The notes: a model not told the origin generated them from the sequence alone. DNA of 64,000 bases from Ignavibacteriota bacterium (GCA_016716225.1 JADJWT010000001.1:2056501-2120500); one strand, 5' to 3'; counted from the first letter of the stretch, positions 18,702 through 27,512 are shown. Program-made: numbers and translations.

Positions 18702-19441
18702 TATTTACTGCAGGTGTTCTTGAAGACGGGACCTGGATAAGATTATATCCGATACCGTTTAGAAAATTAGATTACATATTTCAATATAAAAAATATGATT
18801 GGATAGAAATTGATATTATAAAAAATAAAAGTGATTGCAGACCAGAAAGTTTTAGACCAGTTACTGAAGATTCACCAATTAAAATTATTAAAAATATTGG
18901 AACCGAAAATAATTGGTTTGAAAGAAAATATTTAGTTCTACAAAATAAAGTATATACTAACCTCACAGAATTGATAAAAGATGCGAAAGATCGTAATAAA
19001 GTAGTTTCTCTGGCAACATTTAAACCAACTATAGTACATGATTTTATAATTCAAAAAGATACTAATGATTGGGATACTCAAAAAAAAGAAGCATTATCTC
19101 AAATGAATTTATTTGAGAAAAAAAACCAAAATTTTCAAATTGTTAGAAAACTACCATATAAATTTTCTTATAAATTTGAAGATGATTCCGGTAAGATTAG
19201 CAAACTAATGATAGAAGATTGGGAGACAGGTGCATTATATTGGAAAATGTTAATTAAATATAAAAATGAAAAAATTGCAAGTGAGAAAGTAAAAGAAAAA
19301 TACTTCGATGATTTTGCAAAAACAAAAGACCTTCTCTTTTTCTTAGGAACAACAAAATTAAATCAGTTTAGAGCGCCAAATCCATTTATTATTATCGGAA
19401 CTTTTCATCCAAAGAAAGAAGAAAAAAATTTGTTTGAATGA
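18638..19441 (+). CDS. Partner of the DUF488 protein, no standard start codon
   Basis: The frame is open from 18611 to 19441, and the protein reads well from codon 18638: IKKILITVKTYPTLSRRYDE, VFTAGVLEDGTWIRLYPIPF, WIEIDI, SLATFKPT, YKFSYKFEDDSGK, MIEDWETGALYW, and LFFLGTTKLNQF with PNPFIIIG at the end. Homologues, as I recall, begin MKK, but here the codon is ATT, with CTG two codons upstream. Either ATT or CTG is used, or a point mutation destroyed the ATG. The first in-frame TTG (18971) would cut off 111 residues. It overlaps the DUF488 remnant by 64 bp. Function unknown. Confidence 0.65.
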   Translation: MKKILITVKTYPTLSRRYDELVFTAGVLEDGTWIRLYPIPFRKLDYIFQYKKYDWIEIDIIKNKSDCRPESFRPVTEDSPIKIIKNIGTENNWFERKYLVLQNKVYTNLTELIKDAKDRNKVVSLATFKPTIVHDFIIQKDTNDWDTQKKEALSQMNLFEKKNQNFQIVRKLPYKFSYKFEDDSGKISKLMIEDWETGALYWKMLIKYKNEKIASEKVKEKYFDDFAKTKDLLFFLGTTKLNQFRAPNPFIIIGTFHPKKEEKNLFE

Positions 19442-19583
19442 TTGTAATGATTTTATGTGTCTTCTTATTTGAGTATTATTTTTTATACAAATAAGAAATA
19501 AAGGTTTCCGAAATATTCAATTTGTCATTGCAGTGCAGACCTACCCGAAGCAGAATGGTAGTACTCTATTAGATTTTCTCTGG

Positions 19584-19622
19584 ATTCCCACTCCTGCTTA
19601 CCGCAGGCAAGTCCGTGGGAAT
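19584..19622. repeat. REP-like palindrome
   Basis: Outer arms ATTCCCAC and GTGGGAAT enclose a second stem CCTGC-TTACC-GCAGG. It is GC-rich in an AT-rich gap, typical of dispersed REP/BIME elements or of a terminator hairpin. It lies in the 403-bp gap 19442-19844, which otherwise holds only the palindrome at 19727. Confidence 0.6.
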
Positions 19623-19726
19623 AACAGTTTGTAAAAAAATTTTCAGAAGTCTCAAATAATTACTTCCTACAAATTATTTAATACAAGTGAACTGACTTTT
19701 GGTATAATTTGATTTTTTTTAATCAA

Positions 19727-19744
19727 ATCAGTAGTTCTACTGAT
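19727..19744. promoter_or_regulatory. Palindromic operator, copy 1
   Basis: ATCAGTAGTTCTACTGAT, arms of 8 bp. One of five related palindromes in 19.7-27.8 kb. It ends 100 bp before the ATG of the DUF1508 gene at 19845. Probably bound by the response regulator at 25745 (inference). Confidence 0.65.
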
Positions 19745-19844
19745 TTAATGGCGATTTTTTTGTAGTATATTACTTTTTGAAAGAGAATGGAAATATTTAC
19801 GAAAGAGAAGAAATAAAAATTAAAAAAAAATCATTGGAGGATTT

Positions 19845-20018
19845 ATGAAATTTCATGTTTACAAAGATAGCAGAGCAGAATGGCGTTGGAACTTAAGAGC
19901 TTCAAATGGTAAAATTATTGCAACTTCCGGAGAAGGTTATAATAATAAATTAGATTGTTTGCATGCTATTGATTTAATTAAAAAATATGCACCAACAGCA
20001 GTAGTTGTTGAAGATTGA
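19845..20018 (+). CDS. DUF1508 (YegP-like) small protein
   Basis: A 57-aa protein, MKFHVYKDSRAEWRWNLRAS, then NGKIIATSGEGYNNK and LHAIDLIKKYAP. This is a single DUF1508 repeat, where YegP has two. An AUUGGAGG-type RBS precedes the ATG. It lies upstream of the inversion segment and downstream of an operator palindrome, so its promoter could read into the left repeat. The biochemical role of the family is unknown. Confidence 0.8.
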   Translation: MKFHVYKDSRAEWRWNLRASNGKIIATSGEGYNNKLDCLHAIDLIKKYAPTAVVVED

Positions 20019-20090
20019 TTTAATAATTGCTTTTAGTATTGAATAATGAATTTTATTATCAAGATAGAATTCAGTAAATAAACTATTTTT

Positions 20091-20120
20091 CAACAAAGGA
20101 TAACTAAAGGTTAACTGTTA
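20091..20120 (+). repeat. 30-bp inverted repeat, left (probable recombination site)
   Basis: Begins CAACAAAGGATAACTA and ends GGTTAACTGTTA. Its exact reverse complement lies at 22711-22740; the match is perfect over 30 bp and stops on both sides. The transporter ATG lies 1 bp downstream, so the repeat forms the 5' leader of the enclosed gene. Confidence 0.92.
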
Positions 20121-20121
20121 A

Positions 20122-21537
20122 ATGCTACCAACTTTTGTAGGTTTATTTTTGATTGCGTTACTTTTATTTGCCCATTATTCAGTAACCAATAAAAAGAAAT
20201 CGCTAAAATTGGATATTGATGAGGATTTACCTTTTCCTGCCGCAGGTCAAGGTAGTTCAATTTTTTCATTAACTGCATTGTTCGGTGCATATTTAGCGAT
20301 CTTATTTGTTGTAGGAATATTAGCGGTTTTAGGACTTGTTGTAGGAACTATTTTAGGACTTTCTTTAATCAGGTACCGATCTATAAAGTATAAAGAAAAT
20401 TCATTCCAAAAATTTCTTTTTGAACATTTTAATACTAAAGACAAATCGAATGTGATCTTTATTAGTCTCATTGCGATCACACAAATACTTTTTGCAACTT
20501 CAGAATTACTATTATTGAAAGGTGTCCTATCAATAGGTTTTCAAATTTCTTCTAACTATGCAGCAGTAATTTCCGTTCTTTTAGGCATGATAGTTTATTT
20601 TTATAGTTTAACAGGTGGATACCTAACTGTCTTTCGGACAGATATTGTTCAATTTATTGCAATTATTTCGATGTGTCTTGTAATTATTTTTCACGTTATT
20701 GTTTCCCCACCTATGGTTTTTTCTTTCAAATCCTTAAATATTCTTTCATTAAGCTGGTCACTCGGCATAACGAATTCTTTTATTGTTTATATATTTCAAA
20801 TTTTTTGGGGCTTCATAATGGGATTTTCTTTTATAATAGCTAGCCCTGATACCTGGAAGAGAGTCTTTATTTCAGTAAAAAGTAGACATAAAAATCAATT
20901 TCTGATGTTAGTACTTGCGGGTGTATTACCATTTGTTGTACTATTACCATTAAAATTTTATTACGACCCAGGAAATATTCTTAGCGTTGCTAGTCTAAAA
21001 TTTCTTATATCAACGATAATTAATGAGAATCAGTTATATCTGTCTATTGTACTTGTTGGAGTAATCTCAAGTTTTATGTCATCATTTGACAGTTCACTAA
21101 TTACTTCAGTTCATTTATTTGCAATCAATGAGACAAAGTCTAGTACTTTATCACAGGTTGAGGATAAAAAAATATTTATAAAATACATGGGAATTAATTT
21201 TTTACTCATAAACCTTATGTTCATTGTCATTCCAGGTCTGAGTATTAAAAATTTATATTTCCTTCCCAATTTATTAATCGGAGCATATGCAATTATTGGG
21301 GGTTATTTAACTGGGACAAGGGGATTACTTAGCAAACTACCATTAAAAAGCTTACTTGTAGTAATAATTATTGGATTAGTTTCATGGTTTATTTATTTAG
21401 TAAGTATTCCTAATATTATAGAATATCCGCAAGTGAATCAAATAGAAACCGTACCTTATGGGATTTTACTTTTTATTATTATTGTCAGTTATTCATTTTT
21501 TTTTTCTAAAAAAGATGAAAGTATTAAAAATAGCTGA
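20122..21537 (+). CDS. SSS-family (sodium:solute symporter-like) membrane protein
   Basis: A 471-aa protein of about 12 membrane segments. The signature GGYLTVFRTDIVQFIAIIS is that of the sodium:solute symporter family, with SPDTWKR and SSFMSSFDSSLITSVH later. Substrate cannot be told. The start sits 1 bp after the left inverted repeat, whose AAAGG may act as the ribosome-binding site. It is the first gene of a two-gene operon inside the putative invertible segment. Confidence 0.75.
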   Translation: MLPTFVGLFLIALLLFAHYSVTNKKKSLKLDIDEDLPFPAAGQGSSIFSLTALFGAYLAILFVVGILAVLGLVVGTILGLSLIRYRSIKYKENSFQKFLFEHFNTKDKSNVIFISLIAITQILFATSELLLLKGVLSIGFQISSNYAAVISVLLGMIVYFYSLTGGYLTVFRTDIVQFIAIISMCLVIIFHVIVSPPMVFSFKSLNILSLSWSLGITNSFIVYIFQIFWGFIMGFSFIIASPDTWKRVFISVKSRHKNQFLMLVLAGVLPFVVLLPLKFYYDPGNILSVASLKFLISTIINENQLYLSIVLVGVISSFMSSFDSSLITSVHLFAINETKSSTLSQVEDKKIFIKYMGINFLLINLMFIVIPGLSIKNLYFLPNLLIGAYAIIGGYLTGTRGLLSKLPLKSLLVVIIIGLVSWFIYLVSIPNIIEYPQVNQIETVPYGILLFIIIVSYSFFFSKKDESIKNS

Positions 21538-21546
21538 GAGTATTTT

Positions 21547-22137
21547 ATGTCAATTACACTAGAAACATTAATCAACATAATACAAAGAATTCGGGAGTTA
21601 AGTCCTCCTAAAAGATGGTCTTTTTTTTCTTATTTCTTACTACCAATTTTTATTTTTCTTTATTGGATACCTACTACGGGAATATCAAATTTGTTGAGTG
21701 CAAATAATGATCAATTAATAGCGTATCCCCTTATTACCACAATTAATAATAATGGTTTAATAAAATCACAAGATGGTATTTTATTCTTAGTTGACAATTT
21801 TCAGTCAGAATTTGCTATTCCCACAAATAATGACTCCAATAAGATATGGACTTCATTAAGTAAAGATGCTCTCGATTTAAATAAGAATAAGTTTTTTATT
21901 GACAATAATTACCTAAAAGTTTCTTCTAATATTTTAGGTGAAATGAGTCCTTATGCAGTCATTATTAATGGAGTGAGGCCTAATACAGTGGTTTTACCAA
22001 GAGAAAAGAAAAATATTGAAGATTTTTACCCTACTTCAGTAGAAAGTAAATCCGTTTTACTATGGATTTTTATAGCTTCCATATTTGGGTTTGGATTATT
22101 AATCCCTGCTTCTGAAGTAAATTCTCTCTCTGTATAG
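21547..22137 (+). CDS. Membrane-anchored hypothetical protein
   Basis: A 196-aa protein with a membrane segment near residues 24-43 (FSYFLLPIFIFLYW), a soluble middle part (residues about 50-165) that should lie outside the membrane, and a second segment near the C-terminus (VLLWIFIASIFGFGLLI). No family recognised. It begins 9 bp after the transporter stop, so it is probably an accessory subunit. Its last 39 bp overlap the convergent gene on the other strand. Confidence 0.65.
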   Translation: MSITLETLINIIQRIRELSPPKRWSFFSYFLLPIFIFLYWIPTTGISNLLSANNDQLIAYPLITTINNNGLIKSQDGILFLVDNFQSEFAIPTNNDSNKIWTSLSKDALDLNKNKFFIDNNYLKVSSNILGEMSPYAVIINGVRPNTVVLPREKKNIEDFYPTSVESKSVLLWIFIASIFGFGLLIPASEVNSLSV

Positions 22138-22398
22138 AAACGCCGTAGTTAGTATAGAACACAAAAACATAAACCATAAATCGTTTATTGGCACACTAAA
22201 TAATCTAAGCCCAGGATCATTTGGATATGACCAAGCGCCTATCTTAATTGCGAAATAATCCCAAGGGTATCCAATTAGTATAATTATAAGAGATACGTTT
22301 AAAGTTACTTTCAGACATTTAATTGACTTCACTTTAATTATAAGAAACACAAGTGTAAAAATTGTTAATGATATGTTAAATAGAAAATAGTTACTCAT
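22099..22398 (-). CDS. Lycopene-cyclase-domain protein, CrtYd-like
   Basis: A 99-aa membrane protein with three helices and the motif PWDYFAIKIGAWSYP followed by LFSVPINDLWFMF. This is the pattern of the lycopene cyclase domain in which two ~100-aa subunits (CrtYc and CrtYd) form one enzyme that closes carotenoid end rings. It overlaps its upstream partner by 8 bp. No other carotenoid gene is in view, so another substrate is possible. Confidence 0.7.
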   Translation of the reverse strand: MSNYFLFNISLTIFTLVFLIIKVKSIKCLKVTLNVSLIIILIGYPWDYFAIKIGAWSYPNDPGLRLFSVPINDLWFMFLCSILTTAFLYRERIYFRSRD

Positions 22399-22693
22399 TT
22401 CTAAATATTTGAATGAGCATATAGCATACGATTGAATGAAGTAAGAACAATATGTATTCTTCTAAAGGTAAATTAAAAAATCTGAAATTTAACGTTTTAC
22501 CTATAGGAAATGACCAAAGATTTAGATGTATCGCAATTTGATCAATAATAAACCAGAAAATAATCAAAGCAATAAATTTTAAAATTAATTGCTTATTCAA
22601 AAACTCTCTGAACTGAATAAAATTCTGTGCAATTATAGCGATTGTAATAAAGATTGCTATTTCAAGAAATATATATGATAGGTTATTATTCAT
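22391..22693 (-). CDS. Lycopene-cyclase-domain protein, CrtYc-like
   Basis: A 100-aa membrane protein with three helices, IIDQIAIHLNLWSFPIGK, and NLPLEEYILFLLHS, the counterpart of the PxxE motif of the cyclase domain. It makes the heterodimer partner of the gene at 22099-22398. Its ATG lies 17 bp inside the right inverted repeat, mirroring the transporter at the other end. In the present orientation it reads in the same direction as the recombinase. Confidence 0.7.
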   Translation of the reverse strand: MNNNLSYIFLEIAIFITIAIIAQNFIQFREFLNKQLILKFIALIIFWFIIDQIAIHLNLWSFPIGKTLNFRFFNLPLEEYILFLLHSIVCYMLIQIFRNE

Positions 22694-22710
22694 TGAATAT
22701 TATTAAGAAA

Positions 22711-22740
22711 TAACAGTTAACCTTTAGTTATCCTTTGTTG
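22711..22740 (-). repeat. 30-bp inverted repeat, right (probable recombination site)
   Basis: Begins TAACAGTTAACC and ends ATCCTTTGTTG; exact reverse complement of 20091-20120. It lies 7 bp from the stop of the recombinase gene. No target-site duplication is seen beside either repeat. Confidence 0.92.
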
Positions 22741-22747
22741 AGGAAAA

Positions 22748-23695
22748 CTAAGATTCAAGCATAATGAGTTCTTTACGCGGGTGTTTTAATTTTAGGATTT
22801 GTTTTTGTTTTGTGTTATTTACTTGAGTATAAATTTGCGTTGTCAGAATGGAACTATGTCCTAACATTGATTGGATATATTTTATATCAACATCTTTTTC
22901 GAGTAGCAATGTTGCAAAAGTATGTCTAAACATATGGGGAGTAATTTTTTTTTGAAAAGATGAATTTAATGCAAGGTTGCGAACTATGGTTCTTACAGAT
23001 TGGTCAGATAACTTTTTACCTAATCTATTAATTAAAAAATATCCACCACAACCTTCGATTTTTTTTATAAATAATTTGTAGTAATCTTGTAATATTTTAA
23101 ATGTTTCTTTATTACAAATATTTATGATTCTTTCCTTGTTTCCCTTCCCTTTAATTTTAATCAATCCGGAATAAATATTTACATTCTCTTTTTTAAGATC
23201 AGCAATTTCCGATACCCTCGCACCAGTAGCAAATAACAACTCTATTACAACAATATTTCTTAGTTTTTCTGCATAAGAATATGCTGTTTGACTACATTCT
23301 GAAGATATTTGCTTGTATGCGGTCTTAAAAATACTATAAACTTCAGTCTTATTCATGGCTTTAGGAAGTACTTTTGGTTCACGTATTTTGATTCTCATTT
23401 TTCTAAATGGATTTATTACTATTGCATCTTCAAATTCAAGATAATTGAACATTGCCTTAAGCACAGCAATTTTTCTTTTCACTGATTTCGGCCTTAACGC
23501 GGAAATAGAAATAAGATATTCTCTAAGTTCATGTTTTGTTATTTCAGAGATATCAACAGAGTAATCATTATTAATTAAGAAATTAAATAGTTGACTTAAA
23601 TCAATTTTATATGACTTTATGGTTTTAGGACTTAAGTTTTTTTCGTAGATACAATGATTTATGAAATCATTTATGGCTTTGTTGATTTTAATCAT
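22748..23695 (-). CDS. Tyrosine recombinase, probable DNA invertase
   Basis: A complete 315-aa XerC/D-like recombinase. The N-terminal SAM-like domain has NLSPKTIKSYKIDLSQL; catalytic residues are Arg160 (ATGARVSEI), Lys near 183 (IKGKGNKER), His254/Arg257 (HMFRHTF), His280 (LGHSS) and Tyr289. There is no element-type N-terminal extension. It lies directly against one of two perfect inverted repeats, as invertases of this family do in Bacteroidota, so flipping the 20091-22740 segment is its likely job. Confidence 0.88.
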   Translation of the reverse strand: MIKINKAINDFINHCIYEKNLSPKTIKSYKIDLSQLFNFLINNDYSVDISEITKHELREYLISISALRPKSVKRKIAVLKAMFNYLEFEDAIVINPFRKMRIKIREPKVLPKAMNKTEVYSIFKTAYKQISSECSQTAYSYAEKLRNIVVIELLFATGARVSEIADLKKENVNIYSGLIKIKGKGNKERIINICNKETFKILQDYYKLFIKKIEGCGGYFLINRLGKKLSDQSVRTIVRNLALNSSFQKKITPHMFRHTFATLLLEKDVDIKYIQSMLGHSSILTTQIYTQVNNTKQKQILKLKHPRKELIMLES

Positions 23696-24227
23696 AAGTT
23701 TTTAGGAAATTTGAATTGTAATTATGCAAAGTGTTTAATTTGGTATTGATTATTATTATAAGCTTATAATTGTAAAATTTATAATCGGTTATTATTAGCA
23801 ATATCTTAATTCATTAAAACTGAACTTCCCATTATTCAAGCACCAATTGTTAAGAAATTATATTCGTAAAATAATTCGTTATCTTACGGAAGTAATATTA
23901 ATTATGGAAAAAGGGCAAAAAGCAATCACTATGAAACTGAATTCAGGAGATAAGTATTCCCGCGGAAATATACTTTTTAAATTAAGGAATTTAAATTGTG
24001 ATATAAATTAGCTTAAATCAACTGAAAAAGAAATAAGAGAATTAACCTTTTGCAAAATTAACTATTTAGAATCTTTCATAATTTTGATTTTAATTTAACT
24101 ACACTTATCCCCATGGATATTATGGTTCAAGTAGAATTTTTACATACAAATACAATGAATTTTGATCCTTGAATAATATTTGGATCACTTTTTAAGGGGC
24201 ATGTCAATCTAGATTAAAAGTGATATT
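23696..24227. other. Gene-free stretch upstream of the recombinase
   Basis: AT-rich 532 bp with no credible frame on either strand. It must hold the recombinase promoter near 23700-23760, but no clear boxes are visible. An insertion-sequence end remnant lies at 24181-24208. Confidence 0.6.
24181..24208. mobile_element. Orphan IS end
   Basis: TGGATCACTTTTTAAGGGGC followed by ATGTCAAT. It closely matches the right end of the deleted IS3-type element at 54254-54441. No transposase lies nearby, so it is a leftover of an old insertion. Confidence 0.6.
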
Positions 24228-24509
24228 CTAACTGGCATAAGAAGGTAAAACCTCTAGTAAGTCCCTTGAAGTAACGGATGGGTCTGTTCTTATAACTTTT
24301 TTATTATTTTCATCTATAACTGTTAAATAAATTTTACCAACATTTGGAATACTTACAAAGTATTTATATAATCCGCCTTCTATATGCTTAATAGCATAAT
24401 CAGCAGCAACCGGTGACCAACCCATAAATTGATTTCTAAGGGCTACAATATCACCTAATTGATTTCTCTCGATTTTAATAATTTCTCGCTCTAGCATTGT
24501 GATGTTCAA
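24228..24509 (-). CDS. DUF3892-like protein
   Basis: A 93-aa protein with AIKHIEGGLYKYFVSIP, KIYLTVIDENNKKVIRTDPS and a terminal DLLEVLPSY. This matches the DUF3892 layout (an I-x-x-G-x-x-x-Y start, a beta-hairpin and a final LxxLP). Function unknown. The start is either ATG 24509 or the Met five codons in. An operator palindrome lies 38 bp upstream, shared with the divergent sensor kinase. Confidence 0.65.
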   Translation of the reverse strand: MNITMLEREIIKIERNQLGDIVALRNQFMGWSPVAADYAIKHIEGGLYKYFVSIPNVGKIYLTVIDENNKKVIRTDPSVTSRDLLEVLPSYAS

Positions 24510-24546
24510 TTTTGCTAGTAATATACAATAAAATGATAAGTAGTGA

Positions 24547-24564
24547 ATCAGTAGTACTACTGAT
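24547..24564. promoter_or_regulatory. Palindromic operator, copy 2
   Basis: ATCAGTAGTACTACTGAT, a perfect 18-bp palindrome. It lies between divergent genes, 38 bp from the DUF3892 start and 72 bp before the sensor kinase start, so it could control both and give autoregulation. Confidence 0.75.
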
Positions 24565-24636
24565 TTAATAAAAAAATTATTTTTATATTTTTATATAAAA
24601 TAATATTTAATAAATGAGATATTCACTAGAATAAAA

Positions 24637-25755
24637 ATGGAACCAAAACATATATTCGACATATTTTTAAGCTTAGAAAATCCAGCGCTATATGCACTAA
24701 TTTTTCTGATTGTCGTTTTGATTTTGGTATTATTAATAAAACGAGAATTTATACATCCTCTTGCTGTTAGAAAAAGGAAATTAGAATTGGAGAATGCAAA
24801 ACTAACTGCATTATATTCTGAAGTTGATCCAGATCCAATAATAAGAATTAATAATTCATGGAATGTAATTGATATGAATAATGCAGCTAAAATTATTTTT
24901 GAAAATGAAAATCATTCAATAAAGAATATATTAGATGAATTGAAAGAGAATTTAAATGATCAAAGAAAGCATATTGTAAAAATTAATGATAATTATTATT
25001 CATCAACTATAAAAGAAATTGAAGAATTGGAATTTAAGCATATTTATTTACATGATATAACTCAAAGGAAAAGTTATGAAGAAAAAATCAAGAATTATCA
25101 AGAAAATTTAAAAATGCTAAGAACTAAAGTAGATACGGTAAATGAAGAGGAAAAGAAGAAAATAGGAGGAGAATTGCATGATAGTGTTGGGCATAGTATT
25201 TCACTTTTGAAAATTGATTTACAAAACATTATTGAAAAAGAGCAAATAGTTAAGGACAAAAATGCCTTCAAAGGATTATTTAATTCATTAGATGAACTAG
25301 CTCTGGAAGTAAGGGATATATCACATGAATTAAAACCTCCAATATTGAATGAATTTGGTCTATTACATGCTATTCAATCATTAGTCGACAAAATAAATAC
25401 TAAAACAGATATTCAGGGTTATGTTAATTATAATACTGAATTTCGAATTGAGTATCAGGATATAGAAGTACAAATATATAGAATTTGCCAGGAAGCATTT
25501 ACCAATATAGAGAAACATTCATGTTGTACAGAATTTAATATTGATTTTTATTTTCTGAATAAGTTACTACAAATATCAATTTCCGATAATGGAAATGGAT
25601 TTGATTTAGAAACAAATTATGAAAAAAAATCACCTTCCTTAGGACTACTTAACATGAAAGAAAGAGCAGAATCAGTTGGCGGAACATTCGAAATAGACTC
25701 AATAATTAACATGGGAACATCTATAAACTTGGAGTTCAATTTCAATGAAAAATAA
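24637..25755 (+). CDS. Sensor histidine kinase, NarX/DesK class
   Basis: A 372-aa kinase: one membrane segment (residues about 16-32), a PAS-like stretch (SEVDPDPIIRINNSWNVIDM), the HisKA_3 helix EEEKKKIGGELHDSVGHS with the phospho-accepting His near residue 180, and a C-terminal ATPase domain with QEAFTNIEKH, SDNGNGFD and LGLLNMKERAESVGG. It overlaps the response regulator by 11 bp. With no large periplasmic domain, the signal is probably cytoplasmic or within the membrane. Confidence 0.92.
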   Translation: MEPKHIFDIFLSLENPALYALIFLIVVLILVLLIKREFIHPLAVRKRKLELENAKLTALYSEVDPDPIIRINNSWNVIDMNNAAKIIFENENHSIKNILDELKENLNDQRKHIVKINDNYYSSTIKEIEELEFKHIYLHDITQRKSYEEKIKNYQENLKMLRTKVDTVNEEEKKKIGGELHDSVGHSISLLKIDLQNIIEKEQIVKDKNAFKGLFNSLDELALEVRDISHELKPPILNEFGLLHAIQSLVDKINTKTDIQGYVNYNTEFRIEYQDIEVQIYRICQEAFTNIEKHSCCTEFNIDFYFLNKLLQISISDNGNGFDLETNYEKKSPSLGLLNMKERAESVGGTFEIDSIINMGTSINLEFNFNEK

Positions 25756-26422
25756 AATGATAAGAGTATTTATTGCAGATGATCACAATTTATTTAGAGA
25801 AGGTATTATCACACTTTTAGAGAAACAAAATGATATTATTGTGGTAGGAGAAGCTGAAGATGGATTTTCTTTGATTGCTCAGTACAATGAGAAAAAGCCG
25901 AATATTCTTTTAGCAGATATTTCGATGCCCGGAAAAAGTGGACCCGATGCAGTAAAATCAATTACAAATGGGAATAAGGATATTAAAGTTTTGTTTCTCT
26001 CACAACATACGAGTGATGATTATATTTATGCCGTTATTCAATCCGGCGGTAATGGATTATTAAGTAAAAATTGCATGAAGTCAGAATTGATTTTAGCCAT
26101 TAAAACAGTAATGAAGGGAGAAAAATATTTTTTAGGAAAAACACAGAAAGAATTAGATGCTATAATGAATAGGTTTAACTTACTTAGTAAGAAAAAATCT
26201 AAAGAAAACACAGATGCATTAACAAAAAAGGAAAAAGAAGTACTAATTTTAGTTGGTGAAAATTACTCAAGTAAAGCAATCGCTGAAAAATTAAAAATAT
26301 CAATCCGAACAGTTGATTCACATAGAATGAATATTATGGCAAAGTTACAATTAAAATCCTTACCCGGATTGATTGTTTTTGCGCGTGATTATGTTAGAGA
26401 GCAAAATACCGAAAATTTATGA
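25745..26422 (+). CDS. NarL/LuxR-type response regulator
   Basis: A 225-aa regulator. The receiver domain has IADDHNLFREG with the acidic pocket and LLADISMPGKSG with the phospho-accepting Asp near residue 58. The LuxR-type HTH at about 150-215 reads LTKKEKEVLILVGENYSSK, then KISIRTVDSHRMNIM. It forms a pair with the kinase. The five nearby palindromes have the size and symmetry bound by dimers of this family, making it their likely binder. Confidence 0.92.
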   Translation: MKNKMIRVFIADDHNLFREGIITLLEKQNDIIVVGEAEDGFSLIAQYNEKKPNILLADISMPGKSGPDAVKSITNGNKDIKVLFLSQHTSDDYIYAVIQSGGNGLLSKNCMKSELILAIKTVMKGEKYFLGKTQKELDAIMNRFNLLSKKKSKENTDALTKKEKEVLILVGENYSSKAIAEKLKISIRTVDSHRMNIMAKLQLKSLPGLIVFARDYVREQNTENL

Positions 26423-26989
26423 TTTATATATTTTTTTAATATTGATAAATGCATCCTCTTTTAAAACTATTAAAAAAATATGTATCAGAATTATTCCAAT
26501 AATTCCAGCAAAATAAATATCCAATCCAATTTTTAAATCCCTAATAAATTGCATAAGATTAAAAATAATTAACAATTGATATAAGGTTAAAATTAAATAT
26601 AAGATTCTAAATTCATCTTTTTGAACAAATTCTGTAATTAGTAACCTCAGAAATAAGAACATGATAATCACATTTATCATTAAAACAAAATACTGTTGTA
26701 TTTTTACTGTTGAGTATTGATTTAATAATAAGATTAAAATTAAACCAAATAAAATATAAATCTTCCATTTTTTAATGAAAGATTTATTTGTGGAAAACAA
26801 TATTAAATAAAAGATAGGTATCCAACTGGATTGCCCAGAAATTGAGAAAAATGTCCAGAGAACAAATCCAATTATATCATTTAATGCCAATAATCCAAAG
26901 AATATACTTAATGAACTTGATCGATATTTAAAAGCAGCAATTAAAATTGTAATTAATGATAAGTATTGTAAAATTTCAAAAAATTTCAT
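26417..26989 (-). CDS. Hypothetical membrane protein
   Basis: A 190-aa protein of about six membrane helices with no motif I recognise (FGLLALNDIIGFVLWTFFS, then FNLMQFIRDLKIGLDIYF). It starts 1 bp from the stop of the secreted protein upstream and so is in its operon; its 3' end overlaps the response regulator by 6 bp, convergently. Possibly the membrane partner of that secreted protein. Confidence 0.6.
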   Translation of the reverse strand: MKFFEILQYLSLITILIAAFKYRSSSLSIFFGLLALNDIIGFVLWTFFSISGQSSWIPIFYLILFSTNKSFIKKWKIYILFGLILILLLNQYSTVKIQQYFVLMINVIIMFLFLRLLITEFVQKDEFRILYLILTLYQLLIIFNLMQFIRDLKIGLDIYFAGIIGIILIHIFLIVLKEDAFINIKKIYKS

Positions 26990-27430
26990 TTAAGGACAAC
27001 TTGGTGGACACGGGAATGATAATTCCAGTGTAAATTCACCATTTGAAATGGAAAAAACATTTTCTCTGTTTTCAAAATAAGTTTGTGTGCTGCCTCCCAT
27101 AGTTAGAAGCTCAATCACTTTACTTTTACTATACATATGAAAGATTTCATTAGATTCATTATAATTTAAATTTGAAAAAAGTAAATTTCTTTGATCGCCT
27201 AAAACAACCAAATTATCTTTCTCTAATTTAAACATAACTTTATCACTTGTAGAATTCAACCATTCTTTTAAAATTGAACTTGAAACTGATTTACTTTCAA
27301 GCACTTTACCAAAATTAGCATTTGCTTCATCTAAAGGGAATATTTTACCAATCTCTTGGCCAAATGTTAAATTATTTGATAATGTAAATATGCAAAAAAA
27401 TATAATGAATGAGATATTTTTGTTGAACAT
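26990..27430 (-). CDS. Secreted hypothetical protein
   Basis: A 146-aa protein with a signal peptide (FIIFFCIFTLSNNLTFGQ, cleavage likely after FG). The mature part ends in SFPCPPSCP, two cysteines that may form a disulfide or bind a metal. No family recognised. A GGAG-type RBS precedes the ATG, and an operator palindrome lies 65 bp upstream, so it is a probable target of the NarL-type regulator. Confidence 0.65.
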   Translation of the reverse strand: MFNKNISFIIFFCIFTLSNNLTFGQEIGKIFPLDEANANFGKVLESKSVSSSILKEWLNSTSDKVMFKLEKDNLVVLGDQRNLLFSNLNYNESNEIFHMYSKSKVIELLTMGGSTQTYFENRENVFSISNGEFTLELSFPCPPSCP

Positions 27431-27494
27431 TGAAGACTCCTATTAATAGATTGTTAAAAACTTCGTAAATCTATCTTTGATGGAGTTTAATAAC

Positions 27495-27512
27495 ATCAGT
27501 AGTACTACTGAT
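27495..27512. promoter_or_regulatory. Palindromic operator, copy 3
   Basis: ATCAGTAGTACTACTGAT, identical to copy 2. It is 65 bp upstream of the secreted-protein gene on the minus strand. Confidence 0.75.

Noticed and set aside
1..19441. Retron or CRISPR-linked system in the defence island
   Set aside because: No reverse transcriptase, no cas gene and no regularly spaced repeats were seen.
20091..22740. The 30-bp inverted repeats as ends of a simple transposon
   Set aside because: No transposase lies inside, no target duplication flanks them, and a recombinase lies just outside. Still possible, but less likely than an invertible segment.
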